From contig JASJOG010000351.1 in the NCBI GenBank assembly GCA_030142905.1, positions 124,001 to 188,000 on the forward strand: a DNA stretch of 64,000 bases, written 5' to 3'. The translations under genes and the position numbers were made by a program. Source of the DNA: Heliopora coerulea (lineage: Eukaryota; Cnidaria; Anthozoa; Scleralcyonacea; Helioporidae). A model generated the notes under the pieces. That model was given only the letters and a program-made list of their open reading frames with translations, had not been told where the DNA came from and searched no databases. Shown here piece by piece: positions 55,601 through 62,885 of the stretch. The first letter of the stretch is position 1. Each line of letters starts with the position of its first letter.

Positions 55601-58600
55601 AACTCAATCCCAGAGATTCACAAGACAAAGAACATAGTCATCTTGGGTGAAGGGCAGAATAACTTAATTAAAAATGTGTGGTTTTGGTAGACCACAAATA
55701 ACTAAACGAGTCTTACAACGAATGTCGTAATTATCAATGGAAAACTGTATGGGGCGCATTCAGGAAAGAATGGAAGCAATTTCCCCCACTTGTGAAACAG
55801 CCCTATATTTCAAAATATACAGCATCCTTTTCAAAGATATTGCGTATTTCTTGTTCTGTTTTTCTTTTTTTGTTTGTTTTTATTTTCTTCAAGATTTTTG
55901 ACAGGAAATGCAATTTTGGTGCGTTTTCAAGACTCTAAAATAGAAAAATACTTCCACGGGAAGCAGAAAAATTATTGAATTGACGTCCCTTAGAGAAAAC
56001 CTGGTTGCATCTCTGAAAACTGTATTTAATTTAAAGTTAAGGAGAACAATACGAGCAGAAATACTTGGAAATGGCCCTTTTTGACCATTAACGACTTTGG
56101 CATATCATCGAACTCATGGAATTGAAATAATTACCACATTACATTCACTTACACTGGACGTTCTACCGTCTTTTTAAATATATCTTACCAATTCCTTTGA
56201 TTTTAGGTCGACTGGACTCCTCATCCTCGATGAGCTTATCGGAGTACGGCTTGGTTACACCACTAGGCTTTCCGAAGCTATATTCTAAGCCAGGAAATAA
56301 ATAAACAGCAACCGACATTAGGAGAAATGAATTTAATACTAAAATGTGCTGTTTTAAAGCACATGCAGACTATATTCATGCATCTGATGGTCTACAAATA
56401 TAATTTAAAAAACATTGAAAGCATAATTACAATGCAAAAATGAAAATTAAGTCGAGTACTGAAGACTTTCTTTCACTATATCTTCTTTCAAGCTCTTATT
56501 TGGTTTGAGAATAATTTTAGAATTCAGTTAAAACGACTAGGTAAAGTTAACTCTTAGCAAGCAGGATCAGTCTAATAGTGTTTTACTTCAGACCATTTTA
56601 CTTGTCAAGAGTAAAGATCCTGCCGATCGACGGAAACCGGAATGGTGAAAGGAACGATTAGTTTAAAACACGCATCCATGGTTTTAACCGCCGAACTTCC
56701 ATAGGAGTAACCATGCATAGTAAAAAACACATGATTCTTAGGTTGCGAAATTTTTTGTAGATAATCATGTTTTGCTGTGATTTTATTTTAGAGTGATTAG
56801 ATTTGCAGCGTTGCCCTTTTCCACTTTATTTGCACTTTTATAGCATATCTTGGGTACAATTTTTTAGCTGCTTGAATCGTCCATGAATCCAATAAAATGA
56901 CTGGCTGATTAAAATCATTGATTAGGCCTAGAGTCTCAATTTAGATTAAGATGGGTATTTCCATTGCCAAATCATCCTCAAGGTATTATGAAACGAAAAC
57001 TTCACAATTAACCTACACAGCCGGAGTCAACTGAAAAATGTTGACTCGAGCGGGATTTGAACTCGCACCTTCGGGATACCAGTTCGTCGCTCTTTCTGTT
57101 GAGCTATCGAGTCCACAGGGATTGGAGGCGAATTTTATCCAATTTTACTGCACGAATATTCTCGCGACAATTTAACGCTATCCATGAGGATGGATAAGCG
57201 CTATCCATGCGGATGGATCGATAACTCGTTAAGTTGTCGCGAGAATATTTCGAGCGCTTAAATTGGATAAAAACTTGAATAAAATCCCTGTGCACTCGAT
57301 AGCTCAACAGGTGGAGCGGCGGACCGGTATCCCGAAGGCGCGAGTTTAAATCCCGCTCGAGTCAACATTTTTCAGTTGAGTTTGGGAGTATAAGTTAATT
57401 GTGAAATTTTTGTTTCATGAGTATTTCCACTACCTTGGATTTTAAGTTCGTACACATAAACTACGGTTTTCGTTCTACTACTTTCGTTAGCCTACTGTAA
57501 CGTTACTGTTTTCACATTCCTAAAATCTAATCTCTTCGGCAGAAATATGGTGTGCATAATGCACATGGAAGATCACACTTCGGATATTTGTGTGTTGAGG
57601 AAAACCAGATCATCAAAGTTAAATGATAAATGTTTTTGAGCGACTAAGATATGCTGATATTTATTAATTCATTGTTCACGGTTCTATTATTCCCACAGAT
57701 ATGGAATTTATCTTCTCGTGTTCAATTTGATATGCCACTCTTGGTAGATCAAACAGAACACTTAAAGATAAATTCCATATCAGCAAGTGTCCATGTATCA
57801 TTCTGTTTATTTCATAAACAGTAAAGTACAGTCTAAAATGAGAACCAGGCATCTGGTAAGTTTTTGTCTGGTGTTGCTCTCAAAAAAGCTCGTTTTATTC
57901 ACTGAAAATGAGCGTCCGATAAACAAACTGAAACTGACAAACTGTCACCGAGATACGAATTATGAAACATTAGATCTGATTGATCTAATAAAATATCATA
58001 CGCGGCTATTCATTGGATCCTTGAACAAATATCCTTTCATGCAAAATATTGAATCTTTTACGTGTGATAAAATACGATTTTTCTCAGTGGCCGAAAATGT
58101 TGTATCAGACTAAAGTTTATGAAATAAAACCTACTATAAATATCAACTTAAAAAAAAAAAAATTCCGATCAACATTTCTGAAAACGTAATGTTACGAAAA
58201 TTCAGGAAATCGGATTTTTGTTTTAGTTCTCGTTTACAGAAAAAACAATTTACAGAAAGCACTTCGTTTTATGATAAATCTCCAAGAAGAATAAAAAAAC
58301 TGGTCAAGTATAGCATTAAAATCCGTTCCCAGCCGAAAATTTCAGAAAATAAAGTAGAAAACATACTCCGAAAAATAGTTCCATCTTGAACTCAAAATTT
58401 GAGAAAAACAAGCGGACACAGTGTTCAATAGTAATATTTCGAATTTATTACAAATTCATCATCAGACTAATTTACAAAAGCTAAACCTAGGTCAACATAT
58501 AGGCACAAGCGTGGTGACATCATACAGGAAGAATGGTAGGCGGAAGAAATTAGAGTGTGAATGAGTGATGTGTTATGTCAGGTCAAATAATGAGGGTTCT

Positions 58601-61600
58601 TTGCTGGCTTTGAGTCCCACGTTTAGTTCTGGTTTTAGAGATTTGATGAAAAGTGCTTCCATTAGTAAAAGTCGGTTTTTGTTAAGTGAATTATTAGCAT
58701 ATAGTATTTTGTAGTTGTTAACGATGAGATTTATTAACTTGGAAACGCGTATCTGAGGAAGTGTTTTGTCAGTCAAGTCGGTTATGTTTTGTGTAACAGT
58801 GTCTTGTGCGTTCTTACATTCTAAAAAGTGTTGTCCTACTGCACCGGTGTCATGTTTAGTGGCATATTCATGAAGTCTTGTTTTGAGGCACCTTTCGGTT
58901 TTTCCAATGTAAGAATAGCCGCATCCAGGACAGGTTATTTGGTAAATGGCATTAGAACGGACTGAAGGAGGAATTTTGTCTTTGTTGGATGTGAAAAATG
59001 CGATCTTTTTAGTGTCATAAATTACTACAAATTTAACCGTTCTTCTAAAACATCGGTGTAATTTCTTTAGACATGAATTAACAATATTTTCTCCTTGGGT
59101 TCCAAGATAAGGCAGGCGAATCCAAATTTTAGGTAAATTATCATCATTGGTTTGCGATTGAGATGAAGAACAAGTTTTAACAGAAATACTAACTTTACGT
59201 TTAAATTTGTTAATCAGGAAATGTTTCAAAGAATTAGGATATCCATTCCACGACATAAAAGACTTGATGTTTTTAACTTGGCTGTCAAATAAGTTTTTAG
59301 TGCTGCAAATTTTGTGAGCGCGATCAAGGAGTGATCTTATCCATGCAGTTTTTCTTTGAAATGGTTCGAAACTTGTAAAATGGGTGTATTGTCCAGTGTG
59401 TGTAGCTTTTCGGTAAATATCGGTTCCATCAGCAGATATTTTTATGTCTAAGAAGTGGACAATGTCATCTGGAAAGGTGTCAGCTGTAAAGTTTAAATTC
59501 TTGTCAAAATTGTTGAACGTTTTCAGTAAAGCCGGAATATTAGAAGGTTTGATTAGTAAAAGTGTGTCGTCTTATCTTGGAACCCAAGGAGAAAATATTG
59601 GAATTATCTTGGAAATTATCTTGGAACCCACGGAGCAAATATTGTTAATATGCTTACCCTGGTTAGTATTGTAGGCCTCTGCAAAATTAAGGGATGAAAA
59701 AGGATGCTAATTTAGTACAGTTGCATGATGTCCCTCCTCCCTAAAGTCGTAACTTAAAATTCCTTGGGTCTTTAATTATAGCAACGAATGGAGAAAGGTC
59801 GAGTTGAAAGCTGTCTTACAACATATTTAAGTCCTTTACTGTGAATCTTCATTTTCACTCCCGAAAGCATGAAAATCATAACCTAGGTATGTTCAGCCTT
59901 AACCCCTTGAAGTCCAAGTTCCATACGGTACAATAGGGGTCAAAAGTACGAGTCCATCTTCTTAGTGTTGTCTTATGGAGGATGCAGTTCATCCCAGGGC
60001 TTTGCCAGGTATCTGAGGCTAGACGCATGGGCATTGTTACACGTATGTAACTCCCACATTTACTTCCTTACTTTTTCTGTTTATTAAGTGAGGATATAGA
60101 ATAAGACAGTCCTTTTCCCATGTCTTGTATCGAAATGTCTAGAGAACTCAGTGAAGGAATCAGGGGCCAAATAATTGAATTAAGTAATGAAGGCATGTCA
60201 CAACGTAAAATTGCCGATAAAGTGTCTCAAAAGGTGCTGTGGAGTGAACATTGCAAAGGTTTAAGGAAACAGGATCCTTTTTCACAGGACCAAGATCTGG
60301 CAGACCAAGAGTTACCACTCAGCGAGAGGATTAATACATCAAGAAAACCTCTTTGAGCAGCAGGATGGCAACTGCTGGTAAGATCCAGGCATTGCTCAAT
60401 AACACTTGAAAGAAGCCAGTCAGTAAAAAAACAGTAAAGAGACAATTGGCTTCAAGCGAGCTTAATGCAAGGGGAGCAGTCTCCAAACCCCTTTTACGAT
60501 CCCAAAATAAACGCAAGAGATTGCTATGGGCCAAGAAGTACAAGCATTATACCGTTGACGACTGGAAAAAAGTTCTGTTTTCAGATCAATCTAAAGTTCA
60601 GCTTTACGGAAATAGTCGACAATTTTATGTCAGACGCAGAAATAATGAAAGAATGCTAAACGATTGTGTGAAATCTCAAGTAAAACGTGGTGATGGAAGT
60701 ACTTAGGTTTGTGGATGTTTCAGTTATAATGGTGTTGGTGATATGTATAGAATTAACAGTATCCTTACCAAGGAAAAGTACCACTCCATCCTTCAAAGAC
60801 ATACTATACTATCTGGCTTAAAACTATGTGCTCATGGATTCGTTTTACAGCAGGATAATGACCCCAAACACACCTCCAAGCTATGTAGACAATATTTGCA
60901 GAGGAAAGACCATGGTGTGGTGGTTGTTATGGATTTTCCTCCTCAGTTCCCTGATCTCAATCCAATCGAACATTTGTGGGAACATTTGAAAAAGAATATG
61001 ACAAAGTATGTAATCACTAGTCAAGATACTCTATGGCATGCCATTATTGAGTGGTGGAACAACCTGAAGCCAGAAATCATCCACAAATTTATCGAATCAA
61101 TGCCAGAAAGAGTTTCAGCAGTTGTCAAAGCAAAAGGAGGATACACAAAATATTAATAAAATTATTGCGTGAAGACAAAATTGCTTTGCTCATTGTGATG
61201 TTATTTGTTCTTTCACGTCCATTATTCTTTCAATAATGCAGCAGTTCTTGCTCTAATGAGTGACATTATATTCTGGAGTTCTATATATTAATAAAATTGA
61301 CTCTAATTTTTGGCTCGACTCATGCTTTTGACTCCTACTGTATATTGGTCTGCCAAGCAAGTTTTCATCTTTTACGGTTTTGACCAGCTTCCTTGAAGGA
61401 CTTTTGTCGGTAAACAAGGTTTTTTTGCATTTAGACAAAATTTATCATCGGAAAAGTGGGTTTTTTTCTCAGGTTCATGCAACATTTTATTTACTCAATC
61501 AACTGAACACCTGGCTGCAAATTAGGCATTCTATGTTCTATCTTTTATGCCTTAACGATCACACAGAGCATAAGGCGGCATCCACATGATGATTGAAAAG

Positions 61601-62464
61601 TAACCGTAAGCGGTTACCCTGAATTTCGAGAAAAATCTCTAAAAGGCAGGCGAGAAACTTGACGTCATGCAGCGGGAATTCAAACTCACTATGATTGTGC
61701 GTTGGAAATTCCTGGTTTCTTCACTGATGATAGAAACTACAGGAGATGGATAACTGCAGCTCCCACTGTTGAAGGAAATATCGGTTACACTATGTAATTG
61801 AGTTAAGAATTTGGTATACATGATCGGATCAGTTTCTGCGATCTTAGATTAGCGGACAAAATAAGCGTAGATCTTCACTTAACCCATTAAAGGGCAAGTA
61901 CACGCTCTACCATTTTACTCTGGCTAACGCTAGACGGTTTTACTCGTCAAGGAGATGAGCCCTGGCCCTTAATAAGTTAAGCTAGAATTCCAAACTTTGT
62001 TTTTAAAACCCAGAGTTGGTGGAGTATCAGACCAATAAATTGAGTACTACTACTTGAAATTCCTTTTGACATGACGTTCTTGGCTTGCCTATGAGATTAT
62101 CTGCAGTTGTGACTGATGTGGCCGAGTTTATACAAACCTATTTTACTGTATTTATTGATTCATTCGAATACATGAAAGCTACCTTGTGCTTCCAGTATCT
62201 TGACGAGGTCATCCCTTTCCATATTCTTCAAGATCTCAATCAGTTTGTTTACATCGTTGCCAGACTTAGTACCCCAGTGAGACAGTAAAGCATGAGCAGG
62301 ATCTAGTTGCAGTTGAAATTCCTGTAACTCGCCAGCGGTATATCCCAATTGTCCAGCCAAAGCTGTGTAATCCTTATTATGAATTGGCTTGTTCAACTTT
62401 GTACAGATTGTCTTGTAGACTGCTGCATTAAGACCACTGATTGTCAACCTTTCTTTGCTGCTGC
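31383..62464 (-). CDS. PIDD/UNC5CL-like gene: death domain - linkers - two ZU5 - death domain
   Basis: Minus-strand exons with GT/AG borders: 62464-62183 (death domain), 56284-56189 and 50128-50027 (linkers), 46887-46701, 45578-45244 (ZU5), 45045-44810 and 43999-43659 (ZU5 ending HFS), 42922-42625, 41419-41239, 32291-32001 (death domain), 31469-31383. Phases agree from 62464 to 42625 and from 32291 to 31383. The exon at 41239-41419 fits neither neighbour, so short exons are missing or it belongs elsewhere. ZU5-ZU5-death order with an HFS site is the known layout of PIDD1, an autoprocessed apoptosis/NF-kB adaptor; an extra N-terminal death domain is not part of the vertebrate form. Death domains pair with other death domains in signalling complexes. 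It may be two genes. Confidence 0.6.
32001..32291 (-). CDS. Exon: C-terminal death domain
   Basis: 97 codons, acceptor TTTCACAG, donor ACAG|GTACGG, phase 1-1. Reads REKICVLLRSKKTLGGDFRT, then LAGNLGL, EVLTWWESQ and VVQMKRHDVAEIL: the six-helix death fold with the conserved Trp before helix 5 and the (G/R)xDv pattern in helix 6. Confidence 0.8.
32292..33027. other. Intron sequence, nothing recognised
   Basis: AT-rich intron DNA between the death-domain exon and the LINE insertion. Confidence 0.4.
33239..36179 (+). pseudogene. RT / zinc finger / restriction-like endonuclease polyprotein, multiply broken
   Basis: Start MTEIEESAERILGM at 33239, frameshift near 33360. RT core: SPGIDGIQNFW (33930), NYRPITCLNTSYKLL, AYYDYKKAYDKV, CGFLQGDSYSPVGF and the catalytic SLFIDDLKVYQ (34620). 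Later, CRVCGEQKKTVDHLLAGC (35615) is the C-terminal zinc finger, and RPDLTLED then KIIWICNMACP (35880) is the endonuclease-like region. Stops at 33925, 34342, 34360s, 34470, 35049, 35062 and 35382 and a frameshift near 34765 make it non-functional. Confidence 0.7.
36444..36484. repeat. (AAT)n microsatellite at the LINE 3' end
   Basis: Thirteen or so AAT units, directly followed by the next LINE fragment. Confidence 0.9.
36590..37365 (+). pseudogene. C-terminal RT and thumb region of the CR1/L2-like LINE
   Basis: MWKFVDDTTVDELV (around 36610) is the catalytic box; after a frame change comes KILGLTVSNNLKWNDHI, YSTCIRPILEYACPVFHNSL and MIQKRALKIIY. The open part 36733-37365 reaches a natural-looking stop. 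The first two thirds of the ORF are missing. Confidence 0.75.
37552..37659. repeat. (TCTA)n microsatellite
   Basis: Near-perfect tetranucleotide tract with a single CCAT interruption at about 37640. Confidence 0.95.
37660..41238. other. Long intron without recognised features
   Basis: AT-rich. A plus-strand frame near 37969-38157 with ADDMKTF vaguely recalls a LINE RT box but is too short to call. Nothing else found. Confidence 0.4.
41239..41419 (-). CDS. Possible exon of the ZU5/death gene (phase unresolved)
   Basis: Acceptor GTGTTTAG, donor GAACAG|GTACGT, open in between (FFPDDIIRTYNNVDDGMD, KRCKGENHHGKNCPAKVRI). It starts in phase 2 and ends in phase 0, which matches neither the exon at 42625 (ends phase 0) nor that at 32291 (starts phase 1). 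Either two small exons are missed or it is unrelated. Confidence 0.4.
41803..41866. repeat. Imperfect (GAT)n tract
   Basis: Run of GATGATGAT and GACGATAAT units. Confidence 0.8.
42625..42922 (-). CDS. Exon after the HFS site, basic linker
   Basis: Acceptor ATTTTTAG, donor ACA|GTAAGG; joins the previous exon in frame (AA|C). Reads MVGKKNKQASVKNIEGN early and KVKRKWGFEGEIFQRRL later, ending VPRNKKHLLLPDDT. Basic, Ser-rich. It occupies the place of a UPA domain, but I cannot identify that fold in it. Confidence 0.6.
43010..43425 (+). repeat. 59-bp tandem array of tRNA-like units, about seven copies
   Basis: TATCAAAGG recurs at 43021, 43080, 43139, (43198), 43257, (43316), 43375: a strict 59-bp period. 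Each unit contains TAGTTCAGTTGGTAGAG, a good D-arm/A-box, a TTGGACTGGAGTATCAA anticodon-arm-like piece, and GGGTTGGAT, a decayed B box (GGTTCGAT expected). The acceptor stem is missing, so the array repeats only the tRNA core. Confidence 0.85.
43659..43999 (-). CDS. Exon: second half of ZU5-2, ending in an HFS autoprocessing-like site
   Basis: Acceptor CATTTCAG, donor AA|GTAAGT. Reads LFPADEVHDMNTWL, VCFPVIKVSGQDKPFLKLVD (the ZU5 second half), and ends TFSVGHFS. In PIDD1 and UNC5CL a His-Phe-Ser at the end of the ZU5 region is where the protein cuts itself. The same triplet in the same place suggests this protein is also cleaved; this is inference. Confidence 0.7.
44136..44172 (-). ncRNA. Worn hammerhead-like motif
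   Basis: Minus strand: TTGACAATGAGTTTGAAATA then AACTCAAAATATCACC. Matches the layout of the other copies (stem GAGTTT/AACTC) but the CTGATGA box and GAAA are both damaged. Confidence 0.25.
44173..44809. other. Intron between the two ZU5-2 exons
   Basis: No feature recognised. Confidence 0.4.
44810..45045 (-). CDS. Exon: first half of ZU5-2
   Basis: Acceptor AACTTCAG, donor CCAG|GTAACT. Reads LPIAKATIVETGTLVVAARI, then YGDESQLKISFPAGAV and CCFSIQ. Phase joins both neighbours. The SFPAGAV segment is the ZU5 signature (IPPGAI in vertebrates). Confidence 0.75.
45244..45578 (-). CDS. Exon: ZU5-1
   Basis: Acceptor GTTGTTAG, donor CGAAG|GTAATG. Reads FHAASAYLQFPAHAVPNQVI then MIVKMEPENVSFDKPVTVLL, a complete ZU5 half-pair, followed by an acidic linker (LTTEVEDLTTERF). 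Confidence 0.75.
45734..45780 (-). ncRNA. Hammerhead ribozyme candidate, left arm
   Basis: Minus strand order: GTCT, CTGAAGA (45773-45767), stem TGTCT/AGACA with a CCGTACA loop, CCGAAAC, then GTC followed by AGAC. GTCT and AGAC pair as stem I next to the canonical GUC cleavage triplet. Stem III is only AC/GU, the minimal form known from Penelope-associated and retrozyme hammerheads, thought to work as dimers. All conserved core bases are present. Confidence 0.6.
45818..45866 (+). ncRNA. Hammerhead-like core, right arm, damaged
   Basis: Plus strand CTGAAGA (45826-45832) and ACGTCAGAC are kept, but the CCGAAAC box reads CCAAAAC, so the conserved G is lost. Confidence 0.45.
46619..46660. repeat. 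(AAAC)n/(AACG)n tract
   Basis: Short run of CAAACAAACGAACGAACG-type units. Confidence 0.8.
46701..46887 (-). CDS. Exon upstream of ZU5-1
   Basis: Acceptor TTTTTAG, donor ATTGA|GTAAGC. Reads FLPAAYDFVLFFYTVTENGC then LDKMNLGFISDTEVNQNG. Starts in phase 1, fitting the linker exon at 50027, and ends in phase 2, fitting 45578. No domain recognised. Confidence 0.6.
46930..47400. repeat. Faint ~115-bp tandem repeats
   Basis: The pattern TTAGGTGT/AAGGTATTT(C/G)ATACTACT...CA(A/T)GTGACA returns about four times (near 46970, 47110, 47255, 47330) with strong divergence. Not certain. Confidence 0.35.
47401..48039. other. Intron, nothing recognised
   Basis: AT-rich intron sequence left of the Penelope-like remnant. 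Confidence 0.4.
48040..49165 (-). pseudogene. Penelope-like retroelement remnant: RT plus GIY-YIG
   Basis: Read downward: RVAMDSPLAPILANLFMG and HHEKLWLENY (RT fingers/palm), a TAG where the first residue of the YVDD box should be (about 48952), VDDIFCLFDKEHD. Then FPFFDVLVDN, TYTGLLTNFFSFTPLNYKTG and RTLVDRTFKINNT. After frameshifts comes FTCSGCSFHYFGETSRHF then RTKEHT (about 48320-48235), the GIY-YIG-like nuclease of Penelope elements. 5' part missing. Confidence 0.75.
49205..49252 (+). ncRNA. Hammerhead-like motif beside the Penelope remnant
   Basis: CTGAGGA (49213-49219), stem ATTCT/AGAAT, GAAAC (49238-49242), then ACTAC where a GTC-type site is expected. Core boxes good, cleavage region altered. 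Confidence 0.4.
49262..49420 (+). repeat. tRNA-derived SINE-like repeat
   Basis: TAGCTCAACAGG (A box) and GAGTTCAAATCCC (B box) in a tRNA-like core at 49332-49404, preceded by GTTGTCGCGAGAATATCTCG and followed by AGTCAACATTTTTCAGTTGA. The same unit occurs at 57025-57187 and 57205-57378. Confidence 0.7.
49487..50560. repeat. Duplicated block copy A (contains a live linker exon)
   Basis: Shares with 55233-56950 the strings AGGATAACTCCTATT, GGTATATCCAT, GACCGAACAAGTGCATTT and ATAGGCTTTTCCAAGAAAA, the linker exon, and the block CCATGGTTTT...AGTTCCATAG. Confidence 0.75.
50027..50128 (-). CDS. Linker exon, copy A
   Basis: 102 bp, phase 1-1, acceptor TATTTGCAG, donor ATTG|GTAAGA. Reads SKVPGDVTKPYYDKPIDSDD then SSELKIKEI. 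Acidic, probably disordered. Because both borders have the same phase it can be copied or skipped without a frameshift. Confidence 0.65.
50545..50705 (-). repeat. tRNA-like SINE, minus copy
   Basis: On the minus strand GTGGCTCAATGG (A box) and GCGAGTTCGACCAC (B box) in a core at 50588-50657, with GCATAGAGCTTGACGAACG downstream. An inverted partner lies at 50868-51105. Confidence 0.7.
50766..51105 (+). repeat. tRNA-like SINE, plus copy and extra tail
   Basis: Core at 50932-51000 with TAGTTCAATGG and CGGGTTCGATGCCCG (a perfect T-arm stem). The tail GAGCTTGACGAACGTACATCT to CTCACACAATTCAAAAT is present twice, at 50783-50850 and 51024-51090. Confidence 0.75.
51481..52192 (+). pseudogene. LINE fragment with internal deletion
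   Basis: An N-proximal RT-linker piece (IANIFNRYFTKLGPSLANKL) is joined almost directly to C-terminal pieces (SEVWSPYLHKDMKLLEQL, RRATKFILNDYS, LKILPVNYWHKYKELIYF). The catalytic RT core is missing between them (near 51840). Looks like a CR1/L2-group or Rex-like element. Confidence 0.6.
52193..53285. other. Intron, nothing recognised
   Basis: No coding or repeat signal I can name. Confidence 0.4.
53286..53580. repeat. Cluster of short palindromes around TTTCACATGTGAAA
   Basis: At least seven near-copies of a 12-14-bp palindrome (TTCACATATGAAAT, TTCACATGTGAAAT, TTTCATGTATGAAAT and others) at irregular 15-50-bp spacing. Confidence 0.8.
53955..54055. repeat. Foldback with a hammerhead-like box
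   Basis: GTGACTGATCTCAAAGAATT (53956) pairs with the complement of AATTCTTTAAGATCAGTCAC (54030-54049). On the minus strand of the left arm, CTGGTGA then CTCGAAACGTT has a GAAAC-GTT hammerhead-type end, but the CTGANGA box is changed. Confidence 0.5.
54297..54395 (-). pseudogene. Dead linker exon, copy C
   Basis: Minus strand reads GGTKPYFDQLIEVEVSQS, aligning with VTKPYSDKLIEDEESS of copy B. The donor ATTG|GT is changed to ATTGCC and no AG acceptor remains, so it cannot be spliced in. Confidence 0.6.
54421..55232. other. Intron with a short telomere-like run
   Basis: CTAACCCTAACACCAACCCT and CCTAACCCTAAC within 54684-54717, two or three CCCTAA units. Otherwise nothing seen. Confidence 0.4.
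55233..56950. repeat. Duplicated block copy B (contains a live linker exon)
   Basis: Counterpart of 49487-50560 about 5.8-6.2 kb away, with several indels and a T-rich tract near 55850-55890. Confidence 0.75.
56189..56284 (-). CDS. Linker exon, copy B
   Basis: 96 bp, phase 1-1, acceptor TGGCTTAG, donor ATTG|GTAAGA. Reads YSFGKPSGVTKPYSDKLIED then SSRPKIKGI. Joins the death-domain exon (62183) and exon 50128 in frame. Confidence 0.6.
57025..57187 (-). repeat. tRNA-like SINE, minus copy of an inverted pair
   Basis: Minus-strand core at 57041-57113 with TAGCTCAACAG and GAGTTCAAATCCCGC. Head-to-head with 57205-57378 across TATCCATG(A/C)GGATGGAT sequence. Confidence 0.75.
57205..57378 (+). repeat. 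tRNA-like SINE, plus copy of an inverted pair
   Basis: Core 57293-57364. ACTCGA and TCGAGT can close an acceptor-like stem and GCTC/GAGC a D stem, so the tRNA shape is better kept here than in the other copies. Confidence 0.75.
57386..58420. other. AT-rich stretch with a small hairpin, no gene called
   Basis: GATATGGAATTTATCTT at about 57700 is mirrored by AAGATAAATTCCATATC at about 57765 (a 60-80-bp foldback). Plus-strand open frames at 57787-58113 and 58189-58389 have no recognisable domain. Confidence 0.4.
58425..58470 (-). ncRNA. Hammerhead-like core next to Penelope-like element 2
   Basis: Minus strand: CTGATGA (58465-58459), stem GAATTT/AAATTC with GTAAT loop, GAAA (58440-58437), then TATTACTATT giving a possible A-U/U-A stem III and AUU site. 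Stem I does not pair well. Confidence 0.45.
58570..59600 (-). pseudogene. Penelope-like element 2: RT tail and GIY-YIG endonuclease
   Basis: Read downward from about 59573: DDTLLLIK (RT active site, its first residue lost), then VHFLDIKISADGTDIYRK, THTGQYTHFTSFEPFQRK and RSLLDRAHKIC. From 59256 an open 227-residue frame with ITCPGCGYSYIGKTERCLK, RLHEYATKHD and LLLMEALFIKSLKPELN, a complete GIY-YIG nuclease domain. The RT is cut at 59574 by a short inverted self-copy. Confidence 0.8.
59574..59650 (+). repeat. Inverted copy of an internal PLE segment
   Basis: CTTATCTTGGAACCCAAGGA then GAAAATATT (59574-59602) is the exact complement of 59088-59117 within the PLE coding sequence. A partial third copy follows (TATCTTGGAACCCACGGAGC, 59622-59641). 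Confidence 0.75.
59931..61340 (+). mobile_element. Tc1/mariner element with TA target duplication
   Basis: Ends CA(A/G)TAGG(A/G)GTCAAAAG on both sides (59931- and -61340 in inverted sense), each flanked by TA. 1.41 kb, usual Tc1 size. Confidence 0.8.
60120..61156 (+). pseudogene. Tc1-type DD34E transposase with few breaks
   Basis: Helix-turn-helix near the start (IIELSNEGMSQRKIADKV), a frameshift around 60240-60440, then VLFSDQSKVQLYG (first Asp), TAG at 60704, VLQQDNDPKHTS (second Asp), and FPDLNPIEHLWEHLKK (Glu), ending KGGYTKY. The catalytic triad is intact. Confidence 0.8.
61341..61876. other. Nothing recognised
   Basis: Intron or intergenic sequence between the Tc1 element and a small MITE. 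Confidence 0.4.
61877..61982. repeat. ~105-bp MITE-like foldback
   Basis: CTTAACCCATTAAAGGGC at the left is mirrored by GGCCCTTAATAAGTTAAG at the right. The interior has TTTTACTCTGGCTAACGC and TTTTACTCGTCAAGGAG. Confidence 0.7.
62183..62464 (-). CDS. Exon: N-terminal death domain
   Basis: 282 bp, phase 1-1, acceptor GGCACCAG, donor CAAG|GTAGCT. Reads LTISGLNAAVYKTICTKL, DYTALAGQLGYT, HALLSHWGTKSGNDVNKL and ILKNMERDDLVKIL. The Trp in HALLSHW and the (R)DDLVKIL helix are death-domain hallmarks. Upstream exons lie beyond the window or were not found. Confidence 0.8.
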
Positions 62465-62885
62465 CTGGTGCCAAGATAGAAGTCAAAAGGATATGAGTTA
62501 ATAGTTGTAATATACTCCACAGTATGTACAATTTTTCGAGTGGACTGATTGCGTCCACTTAGAACTGCCTTGATTTGCCTTACCCACTGTTCATTTTGTG
62601 CCTTAGCCCAGGCATTATAATACTTTATAAATATAATAATTAGTACCCATTACGATTCCAGAAGTAGGAGAGTACTTCAAATTCTCTAGATCACATTGCG
62701 AATGTTAACTGTCTTCCTTGGTATCGACTATCTTGTTGACTGTTTGCGGTTGTCTGGGGTGATCGCATCAGCCTATGGGTGACTGTTGGCTGTGGAGAGT
62801 ACGTAAACTGCTGCTAAGGTATTCCAGAAGTATGGAGAACTTTTTCGAGTAAGAGGGGGACATACAAAATGCGAGGGGACATACA
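62465..62885. other. Nothing recognised
   Basis: Sequence upstream of the death-domain exon; no exon or repeat identified. Confidence 0.4.

Noticed and set aside
57787..58389. Two plus-strand frames as genes
   Set aside because: AT-rich, no domain, no splice or promoter support.
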